Source of the DNA: JANSWY01 sp965243755
GTDB lineage: Bacteria; Bacteroidota; Bacteroidia; Cytophagales; Cyclobacteriaceae
Direction: 5' to 3'
Assembly (NCBI GenBank): GCA_965243755.1
Contig: CBDEVW010000003.1
Coordinates: 992,001-1,056,000 of the forward strand
DNA: 64,000 nucleotides
The notes beneath the pieces are model-generated. The model was not told the origin of the DNA and did no database searches. It saw nothing but the letters and a program-made list of their open reading frames with translations. This document shows positions 18,059 through 26,943 of the stretch, piece after piece; positions within the stretch are counted from its first letter, which is position 1, and the number at the start of each line of letters is the position of its first letter. The position numbers and the translations under genes are program-made.

Positions 18059-18997
18059 TCAATTCTTAGGGAGGAATATTTCTGCCATCATGCATCGTGC
18101 GCTTCCTCCTCCTAATGTCTCAATGGTATTCAAATTACTGTGAATAATCTCACAATGCTTTTCTATTCTCTTGATTTGCTCAGGTCTTAATGAATGGTAT
18201 GCCGCACTGGACATCACCAGGTATCTTTTGTTTTCCGCTCCAATGACCTGTAGCATGTTGCCGGCAAATTGGTGGCACTGCTCCTCGGTGATGGAAATAA
18301 TTTCCTTTCCAGTTTCTTCAATCGCTTCAATCAGCTGGTCTTTCTCCTCTTCATTGTCGATTGAGTCCAGGCAAACCACGGCAAATGTCTCTGCTATGCA
18401 CATCATTACATTGGTATGATAAATGGGTAACCTCTCCTCACCAACAGTTTGATATGCGGTAAACACCACAGGTTTGTAATCAAAAGTATCGCAGAATTTT
18501 CTAAGGGCTGTCTCGTCCATTCGCTGTGAAATAGCCGCATACACGATCTTGTTTTCCCTGTCAAGGATCATGCTGCCGGTTCCTTCCAGAAACCTGGACT
18601 CCTTTTCAAAATCGGTAAAGTCAACCACCTCATTGATCTGAAAACCTTTTTGATCCTTCAGCTGATCTAATATGTCCTGGCGCCTCTCCAGCCTCCTGTT
18701 TTCAGCAAACATGGGGTAAAGCGCTACTGTCCCATTGTCATGAAAGGAAACCCAGTTATTGGGAAATATGGAATCTGGAGTAGATGGTTCAGGTGTGTCA
18801 TCGATCACTACCACATTTACTCCACGTCCTCTGAGTCGGGCAACAAACGTATCAAATTCCTCCAGGGCCTTTTCCTGAATATTTGCAGGGTTTTCCCCTT
18901 CTTCATTTTTTTGATAGTAGTTGTTTACAGCCGTTTGTTCATTGAAACGAAACATCACCGGCCGGATCATCATGATATGGTTAGTAGTTTGCGCCAT
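18059..18997 (-). CDS. ctlX: CtlX-type amidinotransferase-fold hydrolase
   Basis: 312 residues from the ATG at 18997 (MAQTTNHIMMIRPVMF). A longer frame to 19042 would overlap the upstream gene and lacks homology-like character. Guanidino-modifying enzyme motifs in order: FPNNWVSF, EGTGSMI, the His-bearing YHTNVMM, and the C-terminal nucleophile Cys302 in GGGSARCMMAEIF. This pattern fits the family named citrulline utilization hydrolase CtlX, related to arginine deiminase and DDAH. It likely acts on citrulline or a related ureido/guanidino compound. It starts 11 bases after the second amidinotransferase-fold gene, so the two form an operon. Confidence 0.85.
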   Translation of the reverse strand: MAQTTNHIMMIRPVMFRFNEQTAVNNYYQKNEEGENPANIQEKALEEFDTFVARLRGRGVNVVVIDDTPEPSTPDSIFPNNWVSFHDNGTVALYPMFAENRRLERRQDILDQLKDQKGFQINEVVDFTDFEKESRFLEGTGSMILDRENKIVYAAISQRMDETALRKFCDTFDYKPVVFTAYQTVGEERLPIYHTNVMMCIAETFAVVCLDSIDNEEEKDQLIEAIEETGKEIISITEEQCHQFAGNMLQVIGAENKRYLVMSSAAYHSLRPEQIKRIEKHCEIIHSNLNTIETLGGGSARCMMAEIFLPKN

Positions 18998-19008
18998 TGT
19001 CTGTGTGT

Positions 19009-19926
19009 TTATTTTTCTCTGTAAAGCGGCATTGTGGAGCACCTCAACAGTCCCTCCATTTTTGCTGTTTCACTGTATTTAATGGTTTCAACCGTAAATC
19101 CCCTATTCCTCATTTCAGTGTTTACTCTGGAAAACCCGTTTTCACTTACCACCACTTCAGGGCTGATTGAAAAAACATTTGAATTCATTTGATACATTTC
19201 TTCTTTGTCAATTTCTATGACGTTATCAGTTCCGAAGAAATCTACCAGGTATTGGTAATCTTTTTCATTTTTGAAGCCTCCTTTGTAAATAATAGCCGTT
19301 CCAGTGCCAATAGGTTGGAAACAACAATCCAGGTGTAAGGCATTTTCTTTAGGGTCTGTGTCTGATTTTTTCAACTCAAAAGCATGCACATCCAAATCCT
19401 TGAAGTTATTCATTAAAAACTCTACTCCCGCCTCATTGGTTCGTGCCACTGTATATGTACTGAAGTCTGGCTCCTTAGAATAACCCACGAACAACTTCCC
19501 TTTCCATGGCATCACATCTCCGCCTTCTATTCGTATACCATTTTTCGCCCGTAAGATCTGCTTGGGGTCGATCCTGTCAATCAGGTAACGAATACCTTCT
19601 ACTTCCTTTTTTCGATGCGGTAAAATCTCCGGAATAACCAATCGGTCATTGATCACAAAGGAAATGTCTCTTGAAAAGATCTGATTATAGTCTTCTATGA
19701 CTTCAGGACGGTAGACTGTGACATCATATTTGAAGAAAACCTGTGCAAATTCTTCCATCTCTGCGATGAGGTCCTCTTCTTTTGGGAAAGTTCCGTTTTT
19801 GATGTGCTCGATGGATTTGGGGTCATAAGCCTCTTCAATTGATGGTGTTCCTCCAAAGCTTTTAGCGGTTCCCAGTACCACTGCACCTAGTCTAGATGTC
19901 TCATCAGTTACATTGAGCTTAATCAT
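19009..19926 (-). CDS. Arginine deiminase/DDAH-related amidinohydrolase
   Basis: 305 residues from the ATG at 19926 (MIKLNVTDETSRLGAVVLG), the usual start; a 27-codon longer frame runs into the divergent promoter region. Motifs of the guanidino-group-modifying superfamily are present: FSRDISFVI, IEGGDVMPW, the catalytic His in HLDCCFQPIG and the nucleophile Cys296 in LLRCSTMPL. It is likely to hydrolyse arginine, a methylarginine or a similar guanidine. It is divergent from arginine decarboxylase and upstream of ctlX, forming a guanidino-metabolism block. The exact substrate cannot be told from sequence. Confidence 0.82.
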   Translation of the reverse strand: MIKLNVTDETSRLGAVVLGTAKSFGGTPSIEEAYDPKSIEHIKNGTFPKEEDLIAEMEEFAQVFFKYDVTVYRPEVIEDYNQIFSRDISFVINDRLVIPEILPHRKKEVEGIRYLIDRIDPKQILRAKNGIRIEGGDVMPWKGKLFVGYSKEPDFSTYTVARTNEAGVEFLMNNFKDLDVHAFELKKSDTDPKENALHLDCCFQPIGTGTAIIYKGGFKNEKDYQYLVDFFGTDNVIEIDKEEMYQMNSNVFSISPEVVVSENGFSRVNTEMRNRGFTVETIKYSETAKMEGLLRCSTMPLYREK

Positions 19927-20101
19927 ATTAATGGGTCGTTGTAAAACGCCCAAAATTAAGGAGAATCGACCAACTCCCACCAAGCAATTTGAAGAATTAT
20001 TTATCAATCACTATTAGTTTGGTTTAAACCTATTTTTGGTTGATAATTGCAGATCGAAACGAATTGATTATCGGCTTAAAAACCACATATTTTATGATTC
20101 C

Positions 20102-21493
20102 ATGAAGAGTTATGCAGATTTAATTGATCAGACCTTTTATTTCCCTACCCAGGAATTTCGGGTAGAGAACAATGAGTTATTTTTTCATGATGTCAATTTG
20201 ATGGACATCATCAAGAAATATGGCACACCCCTGAAACTAACCTACCTTCCTAAGATCAGTGAAAACATCAATTATGCGAAGAAAATATTTCAGGAAGCCA
20301 TTGAAAAGCATAACTACCAGGGATCTTATACCTATTGTTACTGTACTAAATCTTCACATTTTCAATTTGTCATCGAAGAGGCCCTGAAAAATGATATTCA
20401 GCTGGAAACCTCCTCAGCCTTTGATATTGAGATCATCAGGAATCTTGAAGCCAGAGAAAAGATCAACAAGGACATCTACATCCTTTGCAATGGATTTAAA
20501 AGGCCCTTATACGTAGAATACGTGAGTGATCTGATCAACAAAGGATTCAAAAACTGCATCCCTATTCTGGATAACCTGAATGAGCTTTCACAATATTTCA
20601 AACTGACCAAAGAGAAGTTTAACGTTGGCATAAGAATAGCTGCCGACGAAGAACCGAATTTTGCATTTTATACTTCCAGGCTAGGCATTCGGTACAATGA
20701 CATACTGGATTACTATAAAAATGAAATTGAGGGATCGCAGGCCACATTGAAACTGTTGCATTTCTTCATCAATACAGGCATTAAAGATACCGCCTACTAT
20801 TGGAGTGAACTGAGCCGATTCGTTTACAAATACTGCGAGCTCAAAAAGATTTGCCCGGAGCTGGATTCTATAGATATTGGAGGGGGCTTCCCGATCAAAA
20901 ATACACTTCACTTCGAGTATGATTATGAATACATGGCCGGACAGATCGTGGAAAATATTAAATGGATCTGCGAGAAAAATCATGTGCCTGTCCCTAACAT
21001 ATTCACAGAGTTTGGAAGCTATACGGTAGGCGAAAGTGGTGCTACCATTTATTCGGTATTGGACCAAAAACTACAAAACGATAAAGAGCTTTGGTACATG
21101 ATGGATGGTTCCTTTATTACTCATATTCCAGATGTATGGGGGATTAACGAAAAGTTTATCATGCTTCCGATCAACCACTGGGACAACAATTTCCACAAGG
21201 TCAATATTGGTGGACTTACCTGTGACCACATGGACTATTATGACTCTGAAGCTCACATTAACGAAGTGTTCCTTCCGGTTATTGAAGATGATGGACCGCT
21301 TTACTTTGGTTTCTTCCACACTGGTGCTTATCAGGAATCGCTGGGAGGATATGGTGGAATTCAGCATTGCCTGATACCCGCCCCCAAACATATCATAGTG
21401 GACAAAGATGAAGATGGTCAGGTACGGTCGGAACTGTTTGCTGAGGAGCAATCCAGTGAATCCATGATGAACCTGCTCGGATATGGCAAATAA
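20102..21493 (+). CDS. speA: Arginine decarboxylase (PLP-dependent, fold III)
   Basis: 463 residues from the ATG at 20102 (MKSYADLIDQTFYFP); the frame extends 22 codons upstream but without a good start context. The alanine-racemase-fold barrel carries the likely PLP lysine in YCYCTKSSHF (about 80), the phosphate-binding GGGFP (about 280) and the C-terminal beta-domain (GESGAT, LGGYGGIQHCLIPAPKH). This compact form is the one usual in Bacteroidota. The product agmatine feeds polyamine synthesis. It is divergent from the amidinohydrolase pair, across about 175 bases that contain the TATTTTTG -7-like element at 20031-20038. Confidence 0.9.
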   Translation: MKSYADLIDQTFYFPTQEFRVENNELFFHDVNLMDIIKKYGTPLKLTYLPKISENINYAKKIFQEAIEKHNYQGSYTYCYCTKSSHFQFVIEEALKNDIQLETSSAFDIEIIRNLEAREKINKDIYILCNGFKRPLYVEYVSDLINKGFKNCIPILDNLNELSQYFKLTKEKFNVGIRIAADEEPNFAFYTSRLGIRYNDILDYYKNEIEGSQATLKLLHFFINTGIKDTAYYWSELSRFVYKYCELKKICPELDSIDIGGGFPIKNTLHFEYDYEYMAGQIVENIKWICEKNHVPVPNIFTEFGSYTVGESGATIYSVLDQKLQNDKELWYMMDGSFITHIPDVWGINEKFIMLPINHWDNNFHKVNIGGLTCDHMDYYDSEAHINEVFLPVIEDDGPLYFGFFHTGAYQESLGGYGGIQHCLIPAPKHIIVDKDEDGQVRSELFAEEQSSESMMNLLGYGK

Positions 21494-21701
21494 TATCTTA
21501 GAATAATTATACGTTACAATAGCTGATGGCTTTTCTATAGGGAATAAACACCCAACTTTATGCTTATTATGCAATAAATGAGTATATTCCTTCATTGCCA
21601 GAGCAGCAATTGAACACAATTTTATATTAGATGTCTTTGAACATTACCGGGTCGGCTATCCGGTAAAGAGCGACATTATTGGGGGACTTGAACTATCTAA
21701 T

Positions 21702-23108
21702 ATGGAGTTGGACGTACGTACTATCCTATTCTTTTTCCTTTTGATCAATATCTCTATTGCATTACTATTGATCATTTATTCTATCAGTGTGAGGAAATTC
21801 ACCTGGCACATCTCAGTATATATAGTAGGTAAAATCTTAACCGGGCTGTCGATGATCCTGATGGGATTCAGAGGCAACATTCCGGATATATTCTCCATTG
21901 GGATCGCCAATGCGTTGGTCATCTTTGGGATTGCTATGGAAATGTTTGCGCTACAGTGCTATGATGGTAAGATCAGAAAAAGGGTGCTATATGCTATGGT
22001 CTCAGTGGCTGCACTGTTTTCTTTGATATTCATTTTTGCCTACAGCGACATAGGTTATATCAGAATCCTGACGGCCGCAGTTCCATTATCATTCTTTTCA
22101 TTTCTTGTTACTGTCAGTTTCATATTTTACCGACACCAGTCCAAGTTTAGCCAGTTCATAGGCATTTTATACCTGGCGTATGGAGGAAGTCATATTGTGA
22201 GAGCAATCAGTGCATATAATAACCCTTCCTACGTATTTGTAGAGTCTGTGAACTGGATAGAACTTACTTTCCTGATTACATCAGGAATTGTCCTGTTCCT
22301 GGGGGCCATGGGTTATTTACTGCTATTAAATGAGGCTCAGGAGGTCAACATTCTTAATAAAAACAGGAAATTGAATGAGCTTAACATTACCAAAGACAAA
22401 TTTTTCTCAATCATCGCCCATGACCTTCGGGGACCTATCGGAGCATTGAATAACATGGGAAAAGTCCTGCTGGATCAACATGGTCAGATCACCGAAGAAG
22501 ATCGTGAACAATTGATCAATGCGGTAAATGAGAGCTCTGGCATTGCTCTGGACTTGCTGAATAACCTGCTGTACTGGGCTCAGTCAGAATCTGGTCAGCT
22601 GAAGGTGAATGCCACCACTTTCAGACCAACCGACCTGCTATCCAGGGCCGCATTGATATTTAAAGAGTCAGCTAACCTCAAACATATCAAACTGAAAACT
22701 CCTCCCAGGAGCCAGGATGTGGCCTATGCGGATATGGAGATGATCGATACAGTCATCAGAAATCTTTTTTCCAATGCGATAAAATTCACTCCGGAAAATG
22801 GTGAAATATCGGCCGGGTTTGATAAAAAAAATGGTGCCATTGAAATATGGGTGAAGGATAACGGTGTGGGCATGGATGAAACCGTACTCACCAACCTCTT
22901 CCGACTCGATTCTGATTACAGTACCAAAGGGACTAACATGGAAAGCGGCTCAGGTCTGGGCCTTAAACTTTGTAAAGAATTTGTAGAGAAAAATCACGGC
23001 AACATATGGGTAAGCAGTATTCCTGGTGAAGGAAGCAAATTCACATTTTCACTCCAAACCAATCCAGGCAATAATGGACATTCACGAGTGGTAGAAAGCC
23101 TCGTTTAA
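21702..23108 (+). CDS. Membrane sensor histidine kinase
   Basis: 468 residues. About seven hydrophobic segments cover residues 8-210, with no large periplasmic domain, so it probably senses a membrane or intramembrane signal. The HisKA domain has the phosphoacceptor His240 in FFSIIAHDLRGP. The HATPase_c domain has the N-box NLFSNAIKFTPENG, DNGVGMDE and GSGLGLKLC. No receiver domain or neighbouring response regulator is present, so it is an orphan kinase. A 7-bp inverted repeat (TTACCGG/CCGGTAA, 21645-21667) lies in its likely leader, after a weak TTG-N19-TGTCTTTG promoter. Its stop interlocks with the convergent gene. Confidence 0.93.
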   Translation: MELDVRTILFFFLLINISIALLLIIYSISVRKFTWHISVYIVGKILTGLSMILMGFRGNIPDIFSIGIANALVIFGIAMEMFALQCYDGKIRKRVLYAMVSVAALFSLIFIFAYSDIGYIRILTAAVPLSFFSFLVTVSFIFYRHQSKFSQFIGILYLAYGGSHIVRAISAYNNPSYVFVESVNWIELTFLITSGIVLFLGAMGYLLLLNEAQEVNILNKNRKLNELNITKDKFFSIIAHDLRGPIGALNNMGKVLLDQHGQITEEDREQLINAVNESSGIALDLLNNLLYWAQSESGQLKVNATTFRPTDLLSRAALIFKESANLKHIKLKTPPRSQDVAYADMEMIDTVIRNLFSNAIKFTPENGEISAGFDKKNGAIEIWVKDNGVGMDETVLTNLFRLDSDYSTKGTNMESGSGLGLKLCKEFVEKNHGNIWVSSIPGEGSKFTFSLQTNPGNNGHSRVVESLV

Positions 23109-23539
23109 ACCAAAGCAGCCACTGTTCTCAGGACATTACTTCTCTTTAGTTTACTCCATTTTGAAACTTTCCCGTGGGTTCCGTAGAAATAAACTTCCTT
23201 GCTCTCGCCTGTAAAGAAATCAATAATTACATGGAAACAAAGGGTATTCGTATCTCTGGCCAGTTCCACATGAGTCATTTTCTTTTTTCCTTCTCTGTGG
23301 CTGATGCCGGTCAATATAAAATCATCCATTACCTTTTCAGATACCATGAATTGATCCTGCTCATTTTTAACTGCGGTGAATGCAATTAGTTCACCATCCA
23401 AAATGAAGGAAATAGAAATTTTATTACTTTTGATTTTGGCTGAGGCTGTAGTAGAGATTGGCTTTTTCTGATCCGATACTATAAGTTCACCATTGAAAGT
23501 TTTCTCGGATACATTTTGGATGTTTGCTGGCGTTTTCAT
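23105..23539 (-). CDS. Hypothetical protein, 144 residues
   Basis: I do not recognise this protein. It has no signal peptide or membrane segment and looks beta-strand rich (alternating pattern in KISISFILDGELIAFTAV and LCFHVIIDFF), ending in a basic tail (HGKVSKWSKLKRS). It could be a small cytoplasmic beta-barrel or PilZ-like fold, but no PilZ motif is present. Its ATG at 23539 is well placed. Its stop codon overlaps that of the convergent histidine kinase (TTAA, 23105-23108). Confidence 0.7.
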   Translation of the reverse strand: MKTPANIQNVSEKTFNGELIVSDQKKPISTTASAKIKSNKISISFILDGELIAFTAVKNEQDQFMVSEKVMDDFILTGISHREGKKKMTHVELARDTNTLCFHVIIDFFTGESKEVYFYGTHGKVSKWSKLKRSNVLRTVAALV

Positions 23540-23750
23540 TCTAATGTTGGTTTGTTATGATGATTCAAATAACGGCATTTCAGCAAGCTCTGAGAAAAGT
23601 ATTTGCCTTAGAGAGTATTTTAAGGTGATGGGTCGGCATTGTTGGGGTTGAATGATTTAAACTTGTTTTAGTTTTACCAGGCAACCAGCAGTTGGTAAGT
23701 TGGGACTTGATGGTAGATTCATTTTTTAAATATTATTAATTGTTAGATCT

Positions 23751-24488
23751 GTGAGTAAGAACCTGGTTATAATACCAACCTATAATGAGAAGGAAAATAT
23801 TGAAGATATCATCCGAAAGGTGTTTTCATTGTCGGTCCCGTTCCATATTCTCATAGTAGATGATGGTTCGCCTGATGGCACTGCGGCAATTGTCAAAACA
23901 CTTCAGCAGGAATTTAGTGATCAGCTTTTTTTAATTGAGCGTGAAGGCAAGCTAGGGCTTGGAACAGCATACATTACAGGCTTTAACTATGCGCTGGAGC
24001 GTGGATATGATTACATATTCGAAATGGATGCCGATTTCTCACATAACCCGGAGGACCTTGTGAACTTGCAGAAAGCGTGTGCTGAGGAGGGATATGACAT
24101 GGCCATTGGATCCCGGTATGTGACAGGCGTGAATGTTGTCAACTGGCCTATGGGCAGAGTATTGATGTCGTATTGTGCCAGTATCTATGTAAGATTTGTA
24201 ACCGGCCTCCCCATATCAGATGCGACTGCAGGTTTCAAGTGCTATTCAAGAAAAGTATTACAGACCATACAGCCCAGAAGAATTCGTTTCATCGGATATG
24301 CCTTTCAAATTGAAATGAAATTCAATGCCTGGAAACATGGCTTCAAAATCAAGGAGGTGCCCATCATTTTTACAGATCGTACCAGGGGCCAATCCAAAAT
24401 GTCCTCAGGAATATTTAAAGAAGCAGTATTTGGGGTTATCCAAATGAAAATAAGGTCACTCTTTCAAAAGTATGAGCCTCATCATTAA
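23751..24488 (+). CDS. Polyprenol-phosphate mannosyltransferase-like glycosyltransferase (GT2, Dpm1 type)
   Basis: 245 residues from a GTG start (MSKNLVIIPTYNEKENI); no ATG fits. GT2 motifs: IPTYNEKENI, VDDGSPDGTA and the DxD-like EMDADFSH, followed by QRR-type RRIRF and a C-terminal TDRTRGQSKMS motif that is diagnostic of dolichyl/polyprenyl-phosphate mannose synthases. There are no C-terminal membrane segments, as in Dpm1 subtype III. It would load a sugar from GDP- or UDP-sugar onto a lipid carrier at the inner membrane. It is convergent with, and shares stop bases with, the permease gene. Confidence 0.92.
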   Translation: MSKNLVIIPTYNEKENIEDIIRKVFSLSVPFHILIVDDGSPDGTAAIVKTLQQEFSDQLFLIEREGKLGLGTAYITGFNYALERGYDYIFEMDADFSHNPEDLVNLQKACAEEGYDMAIGSRYVTGVNVVNWPMGRVLMSYCASIYVRFVTGLPISDATAGFKCYSRKVLQTIQPRRIRFIGYAFQIEMKFNAWKHGFKIKEVPIIFTDRTRGQSKMSSGIFKEAVFGVIQMKIRSLFQKYEPHH

Positions 24489-25705
24489 TTAAATCTGATT
24501 GACTTTATTGGTTTAATACCACTGAAGATGGCGATTGGAATTCCCAACGCCAGACCTACAAACACCAAAGTAAGCAGATTCAATCCTATTACGGCTAGTG
24601 GATTAACCACCACCGGTACAAATTCCATGTAGTAATTCTTCGGATCCAGTGGAATGATTTGAAATTTAGTCTGTAGGTAGGCGAATCCCAGGGCCAGTAC
24701 ATTCGCAATCACCATACCCTTCAATATCAATCGGAAGCCATTGTAGTAAAATATTTTACGGATCAGCCGGTTATCACTTCCCATGGCCTTCAGCATACCA
24801 ATCATCTGAACCCTTTCCATTATTAGAATCAACAGAATTGATACCATATTGAAGCTGGCTACCACTAAAATAATTACCAGGTAAATGTATACGTTTCTGT
24901 CGATTAACTGCAGCCAATCAAATATTTGAATGTATTTATCAGAAATCAGGTCGACATACAGGTCATGATCAATGCGCTCGAACATATCATCCCTGTATTG
25001 ATCCAGTTGAGTGATGTCTTTAACAAAAACCTCAAATCCACCAGTCAGAGAATCCGGCCATTGATTGATTCGCCTGATCAAATTGATGTCTCCTATGATA
25101 ATTTTATCATCGAGTTCCTCGAATCCGGTTTCATAAATACCACTTACCTTCAGTTTCCTGTATCTAGGAGGGTTTTGCACAAAATACATCAATACATCAT
25201 CTCCTGTTTCAAGTAACAGTTGATTGGCAAGTTTCTTACTAAGCAATACCTCAAGGCTATATCCTTTCTCTTTGAGCTCAGGAAATTTACCCTCAATGAT
25301 GTGTTGCGAAAACCCCTCCTGATTGAAGTCTTTACCGAGCCCTTTAAGTATTACTCCCTGAACCTCTTCATCGGTTTTTAACAATCCCGCTTTGTTAGCA
25401 AACTGCTGTACATGCGATACGTATGGGAATTCCTGTTGCCAATTCTGGTAGAAATCAGACTTCAGGCTCACGGGTTGATCATCAACAGAACTCAATAACA
25501 CGTATTTTGTAACCAGCAAATGGCCATTGAAAGAGTAGATCTTGTCTCTGATTTCCTTTCTGAATCCCTCCATGATCATAAACGCCACCAAAATGGAGGT
25601 TAATCCTATAGCCGTACTAATGATAGCAATCCTGCTAATGGTCACGGAAAAGGACCTTTTGTTTTCTTTTGAAATTCGTTGGGATATAAAATATGGGAGA
25701 TTCAA
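24485..25705 (-). CDS. LolC/E-like FtsX-family permease
   Basis: 406 residues starting at TTG (MNLPYFISQRISKENKRSF). This is the family's usual N-terminus and no ATG exists between it and the upstream in-frame TGA. It has one N-terminal membrane segment, a large periplasmic MacB-like domain (about 45-260) and three C-terminal membrane segments with GMLKAMGSDNRLIRKIF, the LolC/E-type coupling helix. It is likely part of the lipoprotein-releasing transporter or a related exporter; the ATPase (LolD) is not nearby. Only 20 bases separate it from the divergent namZ. Confidence 0.87.
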   Translation of the reverse strand: MNLPYFISQRISKENKRSFSVTISRIAIISTAIGLTSILVAFMIMEGFRKEIRDKIYSFNGHLLVTKYVLLSSVDDQPVSLKSDFYQNWQQEFPYVSHVQQFANKAGLLKTDEEVQGVILKGLGKDFNQEGFSQHIIEGKFPELKEKGYSLEVLLSKKLANQLLLETGDDVLMYFVQNPPRYRKLKVSGIYETGFEELDDKIIIGDINLIRRINQWPDSLTGGFEVFVKDITQLDQYRDDMFERIDHDLYVDLISDKYIQIFDWLQLIDRNVYIYLVIILVVASFNMVSILLILIMERVQMIGMLKAMGSDNRLIRKIFYYNGFRLILKGMVIANVLALGFAYLQTKFQIIPLDPKNYYMEFVPVVVNPLAVIGLNLLTLVFVGLALGIPIAIFSGIKPIKSIRFN

Positions 25706-25713
25706 ATTTATCC

Positions 25714-25721
25714 TAATTTTG
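25714..25721 (+). promoter_or_regulatory. -7 element directly before namZ
   Basis: TAATTTTG fits TAnnTTTG and ends 4 bases before the ATG at 25726. If functional, the transcript would start at or next to the ATG, giving an almost leaderless mRNA. No -33 box at normal spacing was found. Confidence 0.4.
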
Positions 25722-25725
25722 AGTC

Positions 25726-26943
25726 ATGCAAATTAACTGGCAAAAGCTGAATATTCCCATAATTGGCCTGCATTTACTTATTCTTATTCATTTTATGGCC
25801 TGTAATGCCCGTGAAAACCAACCTACAATAACATCCAATACAGATACAGCCATTGTCGTTGGTGCTGCCAGGTTTGATCAATACCTGCATTTGTTGCAGT
25901 CGAAACAGGTGGGTATGGTGGTAAATCATAGTTCCATGGTTGGTGATACTCATCTTACCGATACTTTGCTCAGCCAGGGGATTACCATCACAAAGATCTT
26001 TGCCCCGGAGCACGGATTCCGTGGTGACTTGGCGAATGGTGAGACTGTGGAAGATGGTACAGACAAAAAAACAGGGCTCCCCATCATATCCCTTTATGGA
26101 AAAAACAAGAAACCAGATTCCGTCATGCTGAGTGGATTAGACATCATGGTATTTGATATGCAGGATGTAGGCACCAGGTTTTTTACCTACCTCAGCACGA
26201 TGCATTATGTGATGGAAGCTTGTGCTGAGCATAAAGTTCCTTTAATCATCCTGGATCGTCCTAACCCGAATGGGTATTATATTGATGGTCCTGTTATGCA
26301 AAAGGAACACCAGTCGTTCATCGGCATGCATCCCATCCCCATAGTACATGGCATGACGCTGGGAGAACTTGCTCAAATGATCAATGGAGAACAGTGGCTT
26401 GCCAATGCCGCTCAGGCCGAGATAAAAGTGGTTCCGGTGTTAAATTACGATCATAACAGTCGGTATCAGTTACCAGTACGTCCCTCACCTAATTTACCCA
26501 ATCAAAAAGCAGTGAACCTGTATCCTTCGCTTTGTTTGTTTGAACAAACCATCATGAGTGTAGGGCGCGGTACGGATCACCCATTTACCTGCTATGGCCA
26601 TCCGGCTTATCCAGACACTACATTTGCCTTCCTCCCCCAATCTCGAACAGAATCAGTATACCCAAAACATGAGGGAGTGCAGTGCTACGGAGTGGACTTG
26701 TCGGGAGAACCAGATTTAAACCGATTTGAACTAAAATACCTTATTCATGCGTATGAAGCCATGTCGGGATATGAAGATGTATTCTTTAAAAAATATTTTG
26801 CCAGACTCGCAGGAAACGAACATTTAGCAAAACAAATTATACAAGGAACTCCGGAGCAGGAAATCAGACAATCATGGAAGCAGGAGCTTGAGGAGTTCAA
26901 GAAGAAACGGAAGAAATATCTATTATACACAGACTTTGAATAA
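25726..26943 (+). CDS. namZ: DUF1343 protein, NamZ-type exo-beta-N-acetylmuramidase
   Basis: 405 residues with a lipoprotein-like N-terminus (membrane segment then Cys26 in HFMACNAREN). The DUF1343 core is clear: GMVVNHSS, the conserved EHGFRGD (about 91-97), DMQDVGTRFFTYL, DRPNPNG and MSVGRGTDHPF. Characterised members remove non-reducing-end N-acetylmuramic acid from peptidoglycan fragments. A role in cell-wall turnover or recycling is therefore likely. It heads an operon with fmt (stop and start abut, TAAATG) and folA. Confidence 0.88.
   Translation: MQINWQKLNIPIIGLHLLILIHFMACNARENQPTITSNTDTAIVVGAARFDQYLHLLQSKQVGMVVNHSSMVGDTHLTDTLLSQGITITKIFAPEHGFRGDLANGETVEDGTDKKTGLPIISLYGKNKKPDSVMLSGLDIMVFDMQDVGTRFFTYLSTMHYVMEACAEHKVPLIILDRPNPNGYYIDGPVMQKEHQSFIGMHPIPIVHGMTLGELAQMINGEQWLANAAQAEIKVVPVLNYDHNSRYQLPVRPSPNLPNQKAVNLYPSLCLFEQTIMSVGRGTDHPFTCYGHPAYPDTTFAFLPQSRTESVYPKHEGVQCYGVDLSGEPDLNRFELKYLIHAYEAMSGYEDVFFKKYFARLAGNEHLAKQIIQGTPEQEIRQSWKQELEEFKKKRKKYLLYTDFE

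Noticed and set aside
20018..20038. TTTG and TATTTTTG pair as a full promoter for arginine decarboxylase
   Set aside because: The spacer is only 9 bases, too short; only the -7-like element remains possible.
21071..21619. 182-codon minus-strand frame opposite arginine decarboxylase
   Set aside because: It is a shadow frame of a well-supported gene, with no recognisable motif.
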